Notes: generated by a model from the letters alone, not told the origin. 64,000 nucleotides of DNA from JAEZBP01 sp963832725 (GCA_963832725.1 CAWHVG010000005.1:1426001-1490000), one strand, 5' to 3'. Shown: positions 39,969 to 48,369, counted from the stretch's first letter. A program made the numbers and translations.

Positions 39969-40714
39969 ATCGGGCGGCACGAACGGATCGGGCGGACCTC
40001 GCCGGGGGAGCCGACCTCCCCTTCCGTACGGGCCTCGGCCCCCTCGAGCCCCGAGGTGACACCCCGGCCGGATGCCCCTCGGACCCTCGGCGAGGGGGCT
40101 GACCTCCCCGGGGCGAGCCCCACGGAGGTCCCGATTTCTGTCTCGACAGCCGCCGGAACAGCACTCGGACCTTCCAAAAAGTGAATCGACGCATCGTTCC
40201 GACGGACACGGACCTCGACACCGGCATATGGACCCCCCCAATCCGACGGGCGCGGACGTCGATCGGGCCGCCTCCACCCCCTCCATCGAGACCTCGCGGA
40301 CCTCGACACCGGCGTGTCCACCCCCCGATCCGACGAGCAGAGACCGTTCCGGGTCGGCAAAATTTCGATTTCGAGAGGTCAGCCCCTTTCTCCGAAGGGA
40401 GGTCCACCCCATCGGGCAACGGGCGCGCCCCTTTTCGGGTGGGGGTCGAGGCGCGATCCGGACGCTCGCGAGCGTTCCGGCGCGACGTCGAGGCCCGCCG
40501 ACTGGGCGAATGGGGAGGAGCGCGGGCGCCTCGGCCTCGACGGCGACGGGCCCTGAAGCGCGCGGAACCACGGAGGCGCACGTGGCCTCATGGGCCAGCC
40601 GAACGTCACCGGAACGAGAGCGTCACCGAGCCCCCGTCCGCACCGGGGTCGAAGGGAGAGCGCACGCGACGGCCGCTCGAACGCGCGACCCGAGGTCGGG
40701 ACGGCTCCTGCGAC
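39969..40714. other. 750-bp stretch without a recognisable gene
   Basis: Frames are open by GC content only. I see two copies of a CGGACCTCGACACCGGC motif (about 40203 and 40299) and several short GGGCGGA-type repeats, which suggests decayed DNA. Confidence 0.4.
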
Positions 40715-41026
40715 TCACCGGATCGCGCGCCCGACGAGCATGGGCACAGCCGTCTCGCGCCACCACCTCGGCGAGACCTGGCCCCCGGACATGCCCGTCC
40801 GGGGGAAGCGCTCGACGCGAATCGCATCGACGCCGTCGAGGCGGTGACCGGTGAGAAGCGCAAACGCCGACGTGAGGAGGTCGCGGAGCTCCGCGTCGGT
40901 CCCGATGATCGGCGCCCCCTCGAAGTGCGCGCGCATCTCACGCCACAAGTGAGGGTCCCCCCGGAGGCCCCACCGGCCGGGTTCGGGGTCGAAGAGCGAA
41001 GCGAGATCACGACCAGCGACGTCCAT
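40715..41026 (-). CDS. conserved-looking hypothetical protein
   Basis: 103 residues: MDVAGRDLASLFDPEPGRWGLRGDPHLWREM, GAPIIGTDAELRDLLTSAFALLTG and SGGQVSPRWWRETAVPMLVGR. Balanced composition, good codon bias and a soluble alpha/beta pattern argue for a real gene. A GTG at 41035 is an alternative start, but TACAGT 7 nt upstream of the ATG favours 41026. Function unknown. Confidence 0.72.
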   Translation of the reverse strand: MDVAGRDLASLFDPEPGRWGLRGDPHLWREMRAHFEGAPIIGTDAELRDLLTSAFALLTGHRLDGVDAIRVERFPRTGMSGGQVSPRWWRETAVPMLVGRAIR

Positions 41027-41033
41027 ATCCGGC

Positions 41034-41039
41034 ACTGTA
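41034..41039 (-). promoter_or_regulatory. candidate -10 element, leaderless start
   Basis: TACAGT on the minus strand ends 7 nt before the ATG at 41026. Confidence 0.45.
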
Positions 41040-41077
41040 CCGCGGTGGGATCCCGCCGATGCTCGCGGACCGGCCGG

Positions 41078-41270
41078 CGGATAGGACTTCGCAGCGGGAG
41101 AAAGCGGTGCTGCCGAGACGGCCGGGGGTCAACGGAGAGCCGAGTCGCGGTGCCTGAACTTCCCGCGAGGCGCAGAGACCTCCCGGGCGAGGGTATCGAA
41201 GGGTCGAACCGAGCGTTCCGTGGGTCGGGACCGCGCTCGCTGGACGGACCGGTGCACCGGCGTCGGGCTG
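41078..41270. repeat. dispersed repeat, copy 1
   Basis: A 193-bp block starting CGGATAGGACTTCGCAGCG that recurs at 50490-50684 at about 90 % identity by eye, with a shorter third copy at 45842-45932, all in the same orientation. Confidence 0.85.
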
Positions 41271-41350
41271 CGTCGCCGAGGAGGTGCACGTCCGCCGCCG
41301 ACGCGGCGTCGCACGAAGCCAGCGCGGGCTCGTCGTCCCGGAGCCGGTCG

Positions 41351-41423
41351 TCCGCCACCTCCGCCGATCGGCGCGCGTAGCTGCGCGAAGTCATTGACCG
41401 CCTCTGCGGCTGCCACAGCTCGG
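41351..41423 (+). repeat. IS91-associated 5' segment, inverted relative to copy at 46.3 kb
   Basis: Matches the reverse complement of 46279-46358. On the plus strand it reads PPIGARSCAKSLTASAA; the counterpart reads PPIGARNCVKSLTACAA just before an IS91-type transposase fragment. It is therefore a leftover 5' end of an IS91-like element. Confidence 0.7.
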
Positions 41424-41527
41424 CGGCCGTGGAAGCGACGTCGAGGCTCCGGCGCCCAGTCGCCAATCCCTCGAGCCGCAGGCCCGCGCGAACTGGTCCC
41501 GCGCGGGCACTCTGCTGCACCTGCTCG

Positions 41528-41944
41528 CTACTCCGGTCGTCCGGGCAATCGGGGCGCGTCCTTTGCTTTGTCAGTCCAGCTCGCTCGGCTCTCGCACCAG
41601 ATGTGCGCGGTGGGCTCGAGGAGCTCCGCGTCGTCGAGGCTCCCCGCGGGGAGGACGATCCGCCCGTCCGGATCCTGACGCGGCATGGGGCTCCCGCAGG
41701 TGGTGCAGAACACGCGCTTCTTGCGCGTGCCTACGAGGGTGAAGCGGGTGAGGTTGTCGCCGCCCCGGTCGTAGGTCAGCTCGCCGCCCGCGAAGAAGAC
41801 GTTCGCTCCGTGCATCGTGCCCGTCTCCTTGCGGCAGCGGCTGCAGTGGCAGAGGAACATCGCGCGCGGCGTGTCCGCGCGAATGCGGTAGCGGACCGCG
41901 CCGCACAGGCACTCCCCGCCGAGCTCGTGGGCCCAGTCGCTCAT
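41528..41944 (-). CDS. GFA (glutathione-dependent formaldehyde-activating enzyme-like) family protein
   Basis: 138 residues with the Mss4-like zinc fold: GGECLCGAVRYRI, FLCHCSRCRKETG and VFCTTCGSPMPR supply the seven or so metal-binding cysteines, and the core aromatic strands ANVFFAGGELTYDRGG and LTRFTLVGTRKKRV follow. Family members are zinc proteins of varied or unknown reaction; only a few act on S-hydroxymethylglutathione. ATG at 41944. Confidence 0.92.
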   Translation of the reverse strand: MSDWAHELGGECLCGAVRYRIRADTPRAMFLCHCSRCRKETGTMHGANVFFAGGELTYDRGGDNLTRFTLVGTRKKRVFCTTCGSPMPRQDPDGRIVLPAGSLDDAELLEPTAHIWCESRASWTDKAKDAPRLPGRPE

Positions 41945-41950
41945 GGTCGA

Positions 41951-41956
41951 ATCGTA
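41951..41956 (-). promoter_or_regulatory. candidate -10 element, leaderless start
   Basis: TACGAT on the minus strand ends 6 nt before the ATG at 41944, and no ribosome site is present. Confidence 0.45.
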
Positions 41957-42034
41957 GCCGTTCCGTCCGCGGCATGTGAGCCGCCCGCGGTCAGGAACGG
42001 CGAGATCATTCTCCGCCGACGGCCCCGGGGTGAG

Positions 42035-42607
42035 TCAGGGGTGCGGCGAGAGGCCTTCGCAGATCGCGCGCGCGAGCCCGAACGCCTCGGCATCGTTCGG
42101 GGTGGCTTCGCATCGGATCCAACGCGCACCGGCCGCTGTGATGGTGTTCACGTAGTAGAGGGTCGAGCCGTCGGCGCGCGTCGCATGGTAGGCGACGCTC
42201 CATCCACCATCGGGACGCTCGTCGCGGCGATCGAACTCCGGCGTGAGGCCGAGCATGGACGCGAGCTGCGTCGGGGGGCCCGCGGACCCCGGCGACGGGA
42301 ACGAGTACAAATCCACAGTCAGCGTACCGAGCGTGACGCTGCCCGAGTCATCCGACAGCGCCGCGACGCTCGCCCCGTCCGGGATCATCACGTGTACGCC
42401 GAGCGCCTCGGCCTCTTGCCGCTCGAGGTTCGGAACGGCCTGGGCCGCCGGTGCGGTCTCGGCCGCCGGCGCGGTCTCGGCCGCCGGCGCGGTCGGCGGC
42501 CGGTGCGGTCTCGGCCGCCGGTGCGGTTCGCGCGCGGTCGCGTCCGCTCCCCCACAGGCGAAGAGGAGCGAAGCCGCCAGGGCGACGGCGTTCCGGTCGA
42601 GGTGCAT
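42035..42607 (-). CDS. lipoprotein with Ala/Pro-repeat tether
   Basis: 190 residues. Signal MHLDRNAVALAASLLFAC (lipobox LFAC), a tether of PAAETA repeats (about 42430-42530; the DNA repeat GGCCGCCGG is imperfect here), then a folded domain (GVHVMIPDGASVAALSDDSGSVTLGTLTVDLYSFP...GWSVAYHATRADGSTLYYVNTI) ending with RWIRCEATPNDAEAFGLARAICEGL. Probably an envelope lipoprotein; no family recognised. Confidence 0.75.
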   Translation of the reverse strand: MHLDRNAVALAASLLFACGGADATAREPHRRPRPHRPPTAPAAETAPAAETAPAAQAVPNLERQEAEALGVHVMIPDGASVAALSDDSGSVTLGTLTVDLYSFPSPGSAGPPTQLASMLGLTPEFDRRDERPDGGWSVAYHATRADGSTLYYVNTITAAGARWIRCEATPNDAEAFGLARAICEGLSPHP

Positions 42608-43218
42608 CGGAGGCGGTAGTGCGAGAATCCATCCCGGTCGAAGGGGACCTGGCTTGTCCCGACGCTCCAGAGCCGCGTTGCTCCTCCTCGCCGATGCAAA
42701 GCATCGACTCGTCCGAGCGCCTTGCCCTGAAACGCCGGTCCGGCGCCATCTCCCCTTCCACCGGTCGGATCTCCGCACTATCTACTTGCTGCTCCAGACC
42801 CTCGCAACCTCGCCGGCTTCGGCAGCGGGACGGTCCGCGCGGGCGCGCGGCGCCCTTTGCCGGCCGGCACGTGATCGCCCGTGGCCGAGAAGGACACGCT
42901 GGCGAGCGCTGCGGAGCTGGCGGGTCGGGGCGAGCTCGGACGGGCAGCTCGCGCTCGAGCGACGCGCGCGGAGCTGAGCGCGCTCGCGGCCATGAGGTGC
43001 GTCGTCCGGCCTGGCTGTGGCGGAGGGTGGCGATCAGGGTGAGGTCGGATCCGCGCCCGGCGGTGAGGGTTCGGCCGGCGCCGGGGCGGCGTCACCCTCG
43101 TTCGTGACCGGCGCGTCAATCCCGAGGCGACGCCGGTCGGTCGGGCGGACACGGTCGGCGACCGCGCGTCCTCGCCCGCCGTGCGCGCGAACGCCACCAG
43201 CATCGACGCGACGGCCGA
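42608..43218. other. 610-bp stretch without a recognisable gene
   Basis: GC-rich open frames on both strands lack domain features or starts. A decayed 3' part of the small secreted gene at 43219 is possible but not convincing. Confidence 0.35.
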
Positions 43219-43419
43219 TTACGCGTGGTCCTTCGGCTCGACGGCGTGGTCGATGGCGCGGTGCAGGATCCCCGCACCGCGCTCGGGCGCGTACGCGAGA
43301 CGCCAGGTCCCAGAGAAGCGACCGACATCCAGCGGCGCGTCGGACTGACCGATGGCGGGCGCCGCAACCCCGGCCAGGACCAGAAGCGCGAGGGCGAACA
43401 GCGGATACCGAAGCCTCAA
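43219..43419 (-). CDS. small secreted protein, possibly truncated
   Basis: 66 residues from a TTG start at 43419, chosen because AGGAGGTG sits six bases upstream. Signal peptide RLRYPLFALALLVLAGVAAPAIGQ, then LDVGRFSGTWRLAYAPERGAGILHRAIDHAVEP. The mature part resembles the start of a larger secreted domain and stops early at a TAA, so the gene may be truncated. It is divergent from the TetR gene, which may control it. Confidence 0.55.
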   Translation of the reverse strand: MRLRYPLFALALLVLAGVAAPAIGQSDAPLDVGRFSGTWRLAYAPERGAGILHRAIDHAVEPKDHA

Positions 43420-43465
43420 CGGACACCTCCTGCGCGAGGCAGCCGCAACTGCTCCCCCCAAGCCT

Positions 43466-43535
43466 ATTGTTATCGACGAATAAAGCTAACCTTACCCAAC
43501 GATAAACACACAACCCACTGATATCTTGCGATTAA
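43466..43535. promoter_or_regulatory. AT-rich divergent promoter region with half-sites
   Basis: A 70-bp block far more AT-rich than its surroundings lies between the secreted-protein gene and the TetR gene. TTATCG (43470-43475) and CGATAA (43500-43505) form an inverted pair, and TAAGGTTAGC-type -10-like sequence faces left. This is the likely site of TetR autoregulation; inference only. Confidence 0.45.
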
Positions 43536-43559
43536 TGCGTCCTCCACCAGCTCGTTTGC

Positions 43560-43565
43560 TAGGGT
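43560..43565 (+). promoter_or_regulatory. candidate -10 element close to start
   Basis: TAGGGT (extended as TGCTAGGGT) ends 5 nt before the ATG at 43571; a GAGG also lies there. Confidence 0.35.
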
Positions 43566-43570
43566 GAGGC

Positions 43571-44140
43571 ATGGCCCGCAAGCGTCCCGAGCAGCTCGAG
43601 CAGACTCGGCGCGAGATCCTCGACGCCGCGGAGCGGTGCGTCGCACGACACGGCTACGAGCACGCGACGCTCAAGCAGATCGCACGGGAAGCGTCGATCA
43701 CCGTGCCGACGGTGTACGCCTACTTCGACGGCAAGGCGGCGGTCCGCGGGGCGCTCGAGGCGCGCATGCTCGAAGACGTCGAGCGGCTGATGGACGTCCT
43801 GCTCCCGCGGGGGCTCGCGTTCGGGCAGAAGCTCGAGCTGCTGCTTTCTCATCAGCTGCGCCTCGTCGAGGCGAGGCAGCACCGCTTCCAGTTCATGCTG
43901 CAGCTGCGCTCACCGGCCGAGCTCGGCGCTCGGTACCGGGCAGCGCTGGTCGCGTGGCTCCGCGAGCAGGACGAGCATGGCGAGCTGCGCTATCCGGCGG
44001 AGTACACGACCCTCGTGATCACGGGAACCTGGAGCGCCTGCTTCCTGGATTGGATGCGCCAGGGCGCGCCGGCGGGCGAGCTGGTCGCGCTCGCTCCGCA
44101 GATCACCGATACGCTGCTCGGCGGGATCCTCTCGCACTGA
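43571..44140 (+). CDS. TetR/AcrR family transcriptional regulator
   Basis: 189 residues. N-terminal helix-turn-helix: RREILDAAERCVARHGYEHATLKQIAREASITVPTVYAYFDGKAAV, the typical TetR DNA-binding domain at residues 12-57. The C-terminal ligand-binding region is helical (LAFGQKLELLLSHQLRLVEARQHRFQFML). Normally a ligand-released repressor of a divergent gene; here the divergent partner is the small secreted protein. Confidence 0.93.
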   Translation: MARKRPEQLEQTRREILDAAERCVARHGYEHATLKQIAREASITVPTVYAYFDGKAAVRGALEARMLEDVERLMDVLLPRGLAFGQKLELLLSHQLRLVEARQHRFQFMLQLRSPAELGARYRAALVAWLREQDEHGELRYPAEYTTLVITGTWSACFLDWMRQGAPAGELVALAPQITDTLLGGILSH

Positions 44141-44313
44141 GCTGAGCAGCCCGCATCGTCGCGGAGGGGACGCACCATGGATCGGGGGGGTCGAGGCTCG
44201 ACCGCGCATGCCGTGCCTTCGCGCGAGGCCAGCGCCGCTCCGCCGGTCGCCGGCTCCGAGCTCCGCGCGGCTCGTGAGGCGGCGTGTTCGGATGTGCATC
44301 GCGCGAGACGACC
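44141..44313. other. intergenic, no gene seen
   Basis: Short convergent spacer between the TetR gene and the PHA-type gene. Confidence 0.3.
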
Positions 44314-44631
44314 TCACGGGATGCGGGCGCGCAGCTCGGCGAGCGTCTTCTCCGGGTCGAAATAGTCGTCGAGCTTTCGCTCCACGTAGGCCCGTCCGCC
44401 GAGCTTCTCGGCGAGAAACCCCGCGTTCATCTCGGCGTGGATCGCGCCGTCGCCGATCCGCACGGTGCCGTCGAACTTCACGCCCATCACCTTGCCGGCG
44501 AGCGTGACGACATCGGTCCCCTGCCACTGCGCGCGCACCCCGTGCTTTCGCGACCAGTAGTCGGCCAAGGCCCGCGCGCGGTCGCGAGCCTCGGCGTCGT
44601 CCAGATCGTAGCGTCGATCGAGCACCATCAT
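44314..44631 (-). CDS. polyhydroxyalkanoic acid system family protein, second copy
   Basis: 105 residues, same family and length as the gene at 18019: YDLDDAEARDRARALADYWSRKHGVRAQWQGTDVVTLAGKVMGVKFDGTVRIGDGAIHAEMNAGFLAEKLGGRAYVERKLDDYF. The W-centred core and the FDGTVRIGDGAIHAEM strand match the PHA_gran_rgn pattern. The ATG pair at 44631/44628 gives the start; no ribosome site. No phaC or phasin gene is nearby. Confidence 0.8.
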   Translation of the reverse strand: MMVLDRRYDLDDAEARDRARALADYWSRKHGVRAQWQGTDVVTLAGKVMGVKFDGTVRIGDGAIHAEMNAGFLAEKLGGRAYVERKLDDYFDPEKTLAELRARIP

Positions 44632-44781
44632 GACCGCGATGCTCGACCCTGGACCCGCGCGCGTCAATCGGGCTCGCTCTGGTCGGCCTCGTGCGCCTCA
44701 GCCAATCTCGGGCTTCATCCCGATGTCGCTCACTCGTGATCCTCCTCGGTCGGTCCGACCTCCTGCATCGGCCCGGCGGGG

Positions 44782-45109
44782 CTAGACCTTCCCGCGGCAG
44801 AGCTCCTCGGTGTAGCGGAAGCTCACCGCGTGCGGGTCAGCTCCCACCGCTCGTCCATGTCCTAGGCGAGCCCGCGGGTGCGCCACGTCCGGCGGGTCGC
44901 CTCGTCGCGAAGATCGATCGGGAAGTAGCCGCGCGGATCGTCCGGGTACACGTCGAGCCCGAGCCGCTTGTCGGCGGTCTCCAGGTGCCACGGGTGCCCG
45001 AAGCGATCCGGCGCGACGTCCAGCCAGCGCAGCGCCCTCTCGGCGGCGACGAGCGCCACGAGCGTGCTGCCGAACGCCAGGCCGAGCCGGCGGCGGCGCG
45101 CGTCCGAGC
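44782..45109 (-). pseudogene. SGNH-hydrolase-like N-terminal fragment, decayed
   Basis: A membrane-anchor helix (LAFGSTLVALVAAERALRWL) followed by FGHPWHLETADKRLGLDVYPDDPRGYFPIDLRD, then an in-frame TAG at 44862-44864 and a frame change to DPHAVSFRYTEELCRGKV. These blocks resemble the N-terminal region of SGNH/GDSL-type membrane proteins, which continue for hundreds of residues; here the catalytic part is gone. No clear start codon. It lies just behind the carbonic anhydrase gene. Confidence 0.55.
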
Positions 45110-45124
45110 GGGGCAGAGGGGAGA

Positions 45125-45763
45125 CTATTCGACTTCGAGCCGGTAGATCTCGCGGATCTCCTCGAGGATCTCGTCGAAGGGGATCTCGAGGTCCTTCAGG
45201 ACGCCGTCGTGGAGATCGAAGACCCAGCCGTGGACGATCGGGTAGCCGCGCTGCAGGTAGTGCTTCTGCACCGACGCGGTCTTCATCACGTGGATGCACT
45301 GCTCCTGCACGTTCAGCTCGACCAGCCGGCGGTAGCGCTCGGCCTGGTCCTCGATGCCATTGAGCTCGACGTGGTGCAGCCGGTAGACGTCGCGGACCTC
45401 GCGCAGCCAGCCGTTCAGGAGGCCCAGGTCCTTGGGCTGCATCGCCGCCTGCACGCCGCCGCAGCCGTAGTGACCGCAGACGACGATGTGGTCGACCTTG
45501 AGGTGGTTGACCGCGTACTCGATCACCGAGTGCACGTTGAGGTCGGTGTTCACCACCAGGTTCGCCACGTTCCGATGGACGAACACGTCGCCGGGGGCGA
45601 GGCCCATGATCTCGTTGGCCGGGACCCGGGAGTCCGAGCAGCCGACGTAGAGGAAGGGCGGCGACTGGCCGGAGGAGAGCTTGGAGAAGTACTCGGCGTC
45701 CTCGGCGCGCTTGCGCTCCACCCACTTCAGGTTGCCCTCGAAGACGCGTCGGATGCGATCCAT
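45125..45763 (-). CDS. can: beta-class carbonic anhydrase
   Basis: 212 residues. Interconverts CO2 and bicarbonate in the cytosol. Zinc ligands are visible: Cys42 in VGCSDSR with the Asp44/Arg46 dyad, and His98 and Cys101 in CGHYGCGG. The FVHRNVANLV and WLREVRDVY blocks match the E. coli Can-type clade, and the length is as expected. The start is fixed by GGAGGGAGGGAG immediately upstream of the ATG. The gene is intact although it borders a decayed zone on both sides. Confidence 0.96.
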   Translation of the reverse strand: MDRIRRVFEGNLKWVERKRAEDAEYFSKLSSGQSPPFLYVGCSDSRVPANEIMGLAPGDVFVHRNVANLVVNTDLNVHSVIEYAVNHLKVDHIVVCGHYGCGGVQAAMQPKDLGLLNGWLREVRDVYRLHHVELNGIEDQAERYRRLVELNVQEQCIHVMKTASVQKHYLQRGYPIVHGWVFDLHDGVLKDLEIPFDEILEEIREIYRLEVE

Positions 45764-45841
45764 CAGCTCCCTCCCTCCTGCAGCCGTATGGTAGCCAATT
45801 CCCACCGAGGCGCCGCTCCTTTCGACTACCCCGCCCGCCTC

Positions 45842-45932
45842 TGAACCTCCCCGCGAGGCGCAGAAACCTCCCCGGGCGAGGGCCTCGAAGGGCCGAACCG
45901 AGCGTTCCGTGGATCGGGACCGCGCTTGCCGG
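45842..45932. repeat. dispersed repeat, partial copy 2
   Basis: About 90 bp matching the middle of the 193-bp repeat (GAACCTCCCCGCGAGGCGCA onwards). It abuts the point where the IS91-like transposase reading frame is broken off. Confidence 0.8.
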
Positions 45933-46209
45933 ATGCGCCGCGACGTCGGGCATCCGCCGGCCGACGCAGGAGGGACAGAATCCACGGCGCTCGCACGAGA
46001 ACCCGCACACGATGGCGTGTCCGCACCGGGCCCACCTGAGATGCACGAGACCGTGCTCGAGCAGGCTGCAGAGCAGGTACGCCTCGAACTCCCGCACCAC
46101 GAACTGCGGCAGGCCGCCGCCTTGCTCCTCCGCCCGCTCCACCAAGCGCGGCCAGTGCTCGCTCACGAGCCGATAGAGCAGCGTCTCTTCCGGCCTCCGA
46201 CGCGCGTAG
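45932..46209 (-). pseudogene. IS91-family transposase, N-terminal fragment
   Basis: Reads RRRPEETLLYRLVSEHWPRL...VVREFEAYLLCSLLEHGLVHLRWARCGHAIVCGFSCERRGFCPSCVGRRMPDVAAH, the zinc-binding N-terminal domain of IS91-type HUH transposases (FSCKRRGFCPSCxxRRM is diagnostic). It stops right after AAH, where the dispersed repeat begins; the catalytic HUH/Tyr region is missing. Confidence 0.75.
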
Positions 46210-46278
46210 CCGTCCGCACGAGCGGGCCGGCTCACAGCTTCTGTACCGCGCGACGACGACGGCTCGCTTCCACGACCG

Positions 46279-46358
46279 CCGAGCCGTGGCAGGCCGCATG
46301 CCGCACAGGCGGTCAATGACTTCACGCAGTTACGCGCGCCGATCGGTGGAGGTGGCGG
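46279..46358 (-). repeat. IS91-associated 5' segment, copy 2
   Basis: The reverse complement matches 41351-41423; on the minus strand it leads into the IS91-type fragment. Confidence 0.7.
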
Positions 46359-46610
46359 CGGGGCCGCGACCCTCACGCGCGCTTCCGCCGATGGCTCCCG
46401 CCGGAAGCCCGCGGTCGTCGCGCCCGCGCCTGAGCGCACCCCGCAGCCGCTTTCCGCGATACGAGACAGCTGCGCCCCGTTCGCTGCCGTGGCCGCGGGC
46501 CGGTCCGCACCGGGCGAGTTGCGCCGACGTGCCGGCGCCTTCGACGTGATCGTGGGGCTCTACTCTGTGACGTCGTTCTCGGCGCGGTGACCCGCGGACA
46601 TGCCCCACGG
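46359..46610. other. intergenic, no gene seen
   Basis: Between the IS91 debris and the promoter of the interrupted lipoprotein gene; nothing recognised. Confidence 0.35.
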
Positions 46611-46616
46611 TACACT
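46611..46616 (+). promoter_or_regulatory. candidate -10 element, leaderless start
   Basis: TACACT ends 9 nt before the ATG at 46626. GTGACC at 46587-46592, 18 bp upstream, could be a -35 box. Confidence 0.5.
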
Positions 46617-46625
46617 CGGCGTGCC

Positions 46626-46847
46626 ATGAAAACATTCGCCCGCCTCACTCTCATCTTCGCCCTTTCGACTTCGATCGCGTGTAGCAAGAGTGGCGGAGGC
46701 GCAGATGGCGGCGACGGCGGCGCTGCGTTCGCAGGGTGGCCCGACGGCGGGCTCACGTTCGACGAGCAAGTCCTGAATCAGGCTGGCCTGACGACAGCGA
46801 GCCAGAGCTCTTCGAACATCAGCCAGGTGACGCAGAGCTTCGAGATG
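46626..46847 (+). pseudogene. lipoprotein gene, 5' part, split by IS66 element
   Basis: 74 codons: signal MKTFARLTLIFALSTSIAC (lipobox SIAC), Gly/Asp-rich tether, then FDEQVLNQAGLTTASQSSSNISQVTQSFEM. The coding is cut by an IS66-family element at 46848 and resumes in the same frame at 48370 after one target-site copy. Without the insertion the protein would have about 610 residues. Confidence 0.82.
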
Positions 46848-48361
46848 GTAACCGTTCACGGGGTCACGCCGCGATGGGCAGCAGCGACGGCGGCGTAGCG
46901 GACGTGTCCTTCGCGGCGAGGGCGTCCATGAGGAATCCCATGACGTCGCGCTCCTGCTTGCGGAGCGTGTCGACGGCGGAGAGCATCCGCTCGACGAAGC
47001 GGCTCCCACGGTCGCTCTGCGTTCCGAACGACAACTTTCGGAGGATGACCGCGTGACGGAGGGCGCGCTCGGCCTCGTTGTTGGTCGGCGCGACGCCCTC
47101 GACATCGACGAAGGTCCAGAGCGCGTCGCGGTACTTCAGCAGCGCCCTGGCCTTGCCATGGGTGCGGGTGCACGGAGACTCGGCCGCCTCGTCGAGCAGC
47201 CTCTCGATCTCGGTGCGGATGGGGACCATCCGGCGTTGCAGCGTTCGATGTTGCAGGGTCCCGTCGCGCACGCGGCGCCAGAGCTTGAACATCTTCCGGG
47301 TCTGCTCGAGCAGGGGGACGCCGTACTTCGCGCAGTCCCCGTCGGTTCGCTCCGCGAGGCCCTGGAACATGCGTTTCAAGTGTGCCCAGCACGTCTGCTG
47401 CGGCCCCTCGCGGAAGCCGTACGAGGCGAGCCGGTCGACGACGAGCGTCCCGTCGAAGCCGCCGAGCAGGCGCTTCGCCCCGTCGGTGCAGCGACCGGCC
47501 TGGATGAGGAAGAAGCTGACCGTGCAGGTGCAGGCGACCCAGAGCCAGTGCGTCTTGTGCTCCTGCTGCCAGCTCGTCTCGTCCGCGTGCAGGACGTCTT
47601 GGGCCTGCACGAACCCGTGCAGCTCCTCGTGCGGGGTCTCGAGCGCGTCGCCGACTCGGCGCTCGCAGTTGCTGACGGCGCCGGTCGAGATCGTGACGCC
47701 GAACAGCTCGCCCAGGATCCGCTGCGTGTTCCGCTTGCTCAGCCGGTAGAGGCCCGTGAGCAGCGCCACCGTCGCGACCAGCCTTGGCCCGAACGCGCCT
47801 CGCGGAACGTCGTCGGGAAGCTCCGCGCGGGTTACGCATCCGCAGCGACACTCGACCGCGTGGAGCCGATGCTCGTCGACGTGTGGCCGCACCTCGGGCA
47901 GCTCGGTCACTTGATGCCGCTGCGGCTCCGCATCCGCCGTCTTCGGCAGCCGCTTGCCGCATCCGCCGCACTCGGAGGGGTAGTGATCGTGGAAGGCGTC
48001 CACTTGCTCCGGCGGCAGCAGCTCCCGATGGCGACCCCCGCCGGGGCGCTTCTTCCGCTTCTTCCGCTTCGTGCCCTTCTTCGCGTTGCGGTGCGGATTT
48101 TGGCCCCGGTCCGTCGAGGGCGGCAGCGACGAGTTCGACGAGTTCTGGCCGAGCTTCGTCTCCAGCTCCGCCACCCGCTTCTCGAGCTTCGCGATCGTCG
48201 CCACGTGCTTCGCAATCGTCGCGTCGCGTTGCGAGACCGCTGCTTCCAGCGCGGCGAGTCGCTGCTCGAGGTCCGACACGCCTCCGGTAGATCACGCTCT
48301 CGCCCTCGACGCCGTGGGGGCAATCACAAGATCACCGCCGCTACCCCCCGTGAACGCTTAC
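46848..48361. mobile_element. IS66-family insertion sequence (ISBst12-like), copy A
   Basis: 1514 bp, bounded by imperfect terminal inverted repeats (GTAACCGTTCACGGGG left; GTAAGCGTTCACGGGG reading in from the right) and flanked by an 8-bp target duplication TCGAGATG (46840-46847 and 48362-48369). It contains one transposase gene and no tnpA/tnpB, as in the ISBst12 subgroup. Eight-base duplications are the IS66 hallmark. Confidence 0.95.
46864..48279 (-). CDS. tnpC: IS66 family transposase, copy A
   Basis: 471 residues. N-terminal leucine-zipper-like coiled coil (LEQRLAALEAAVSQRDATIAKH...ELETKLGQNSSNSSLPPSTD), a zinc-finger segment (CGGCGKRLP, VECRCGCVTR), then the DDE catalytic core (VLHADETSWQ, LVVDRLASYGF, TNNEAERALRHAVI). 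GTG start at 48279. It appears intact and could be active. Copy B at 57202-58653 is nearly identical. Confidence 0.95.
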   Translation of the reverse strand: MSDLEQRLAALEAAVSQRDATIAKHVATIAKLEKRVAELETKLGQNSSNSSLPPSTDRGQNPHRNAKKGTKRKKRKKRPGGGRHRELLPPEQVDAFHDHYPSECGGCGKRLPKTADAEPQRHQVTELPEVRPHVDEHRLHAVECRCGCVTRAELPDDVPRGAFGPRLVATVALLTGLYRLSKRNTQRILGELFGVTISTGAVSNCERRVGDALETPHEELHGFVQAQDVLHADETSWQQEHKTHWLWVACTCTVSFFLIQAGRCTDGAKRLLGGFDGTLVVDRLASYGFREGPQQTCWAHLKRMFQGLAERTDGDCAKYGVPLLEQTRKMFKLWRRVRDGTLQHRTLQRRMVPIRTEIERLLDEAAESPCTRTHGKARALLKYRDALWTFVDVEGVAPTNNEAERALRHAVILRKLSFGTQSDRGSRFVERMLSAVDTLRKQERDVMGFLMDALAAKDTSATPPSLLPIAA

Positions 48362-48369
48362 TCGAGATG

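Noticed and set aside
44700..45120. A complete SGNH hydrolase downstream of the carbonic anhydrase
   Set aside because: An in-frame TAG, a frameshift and loss of the catalytic region leave only a fragment.
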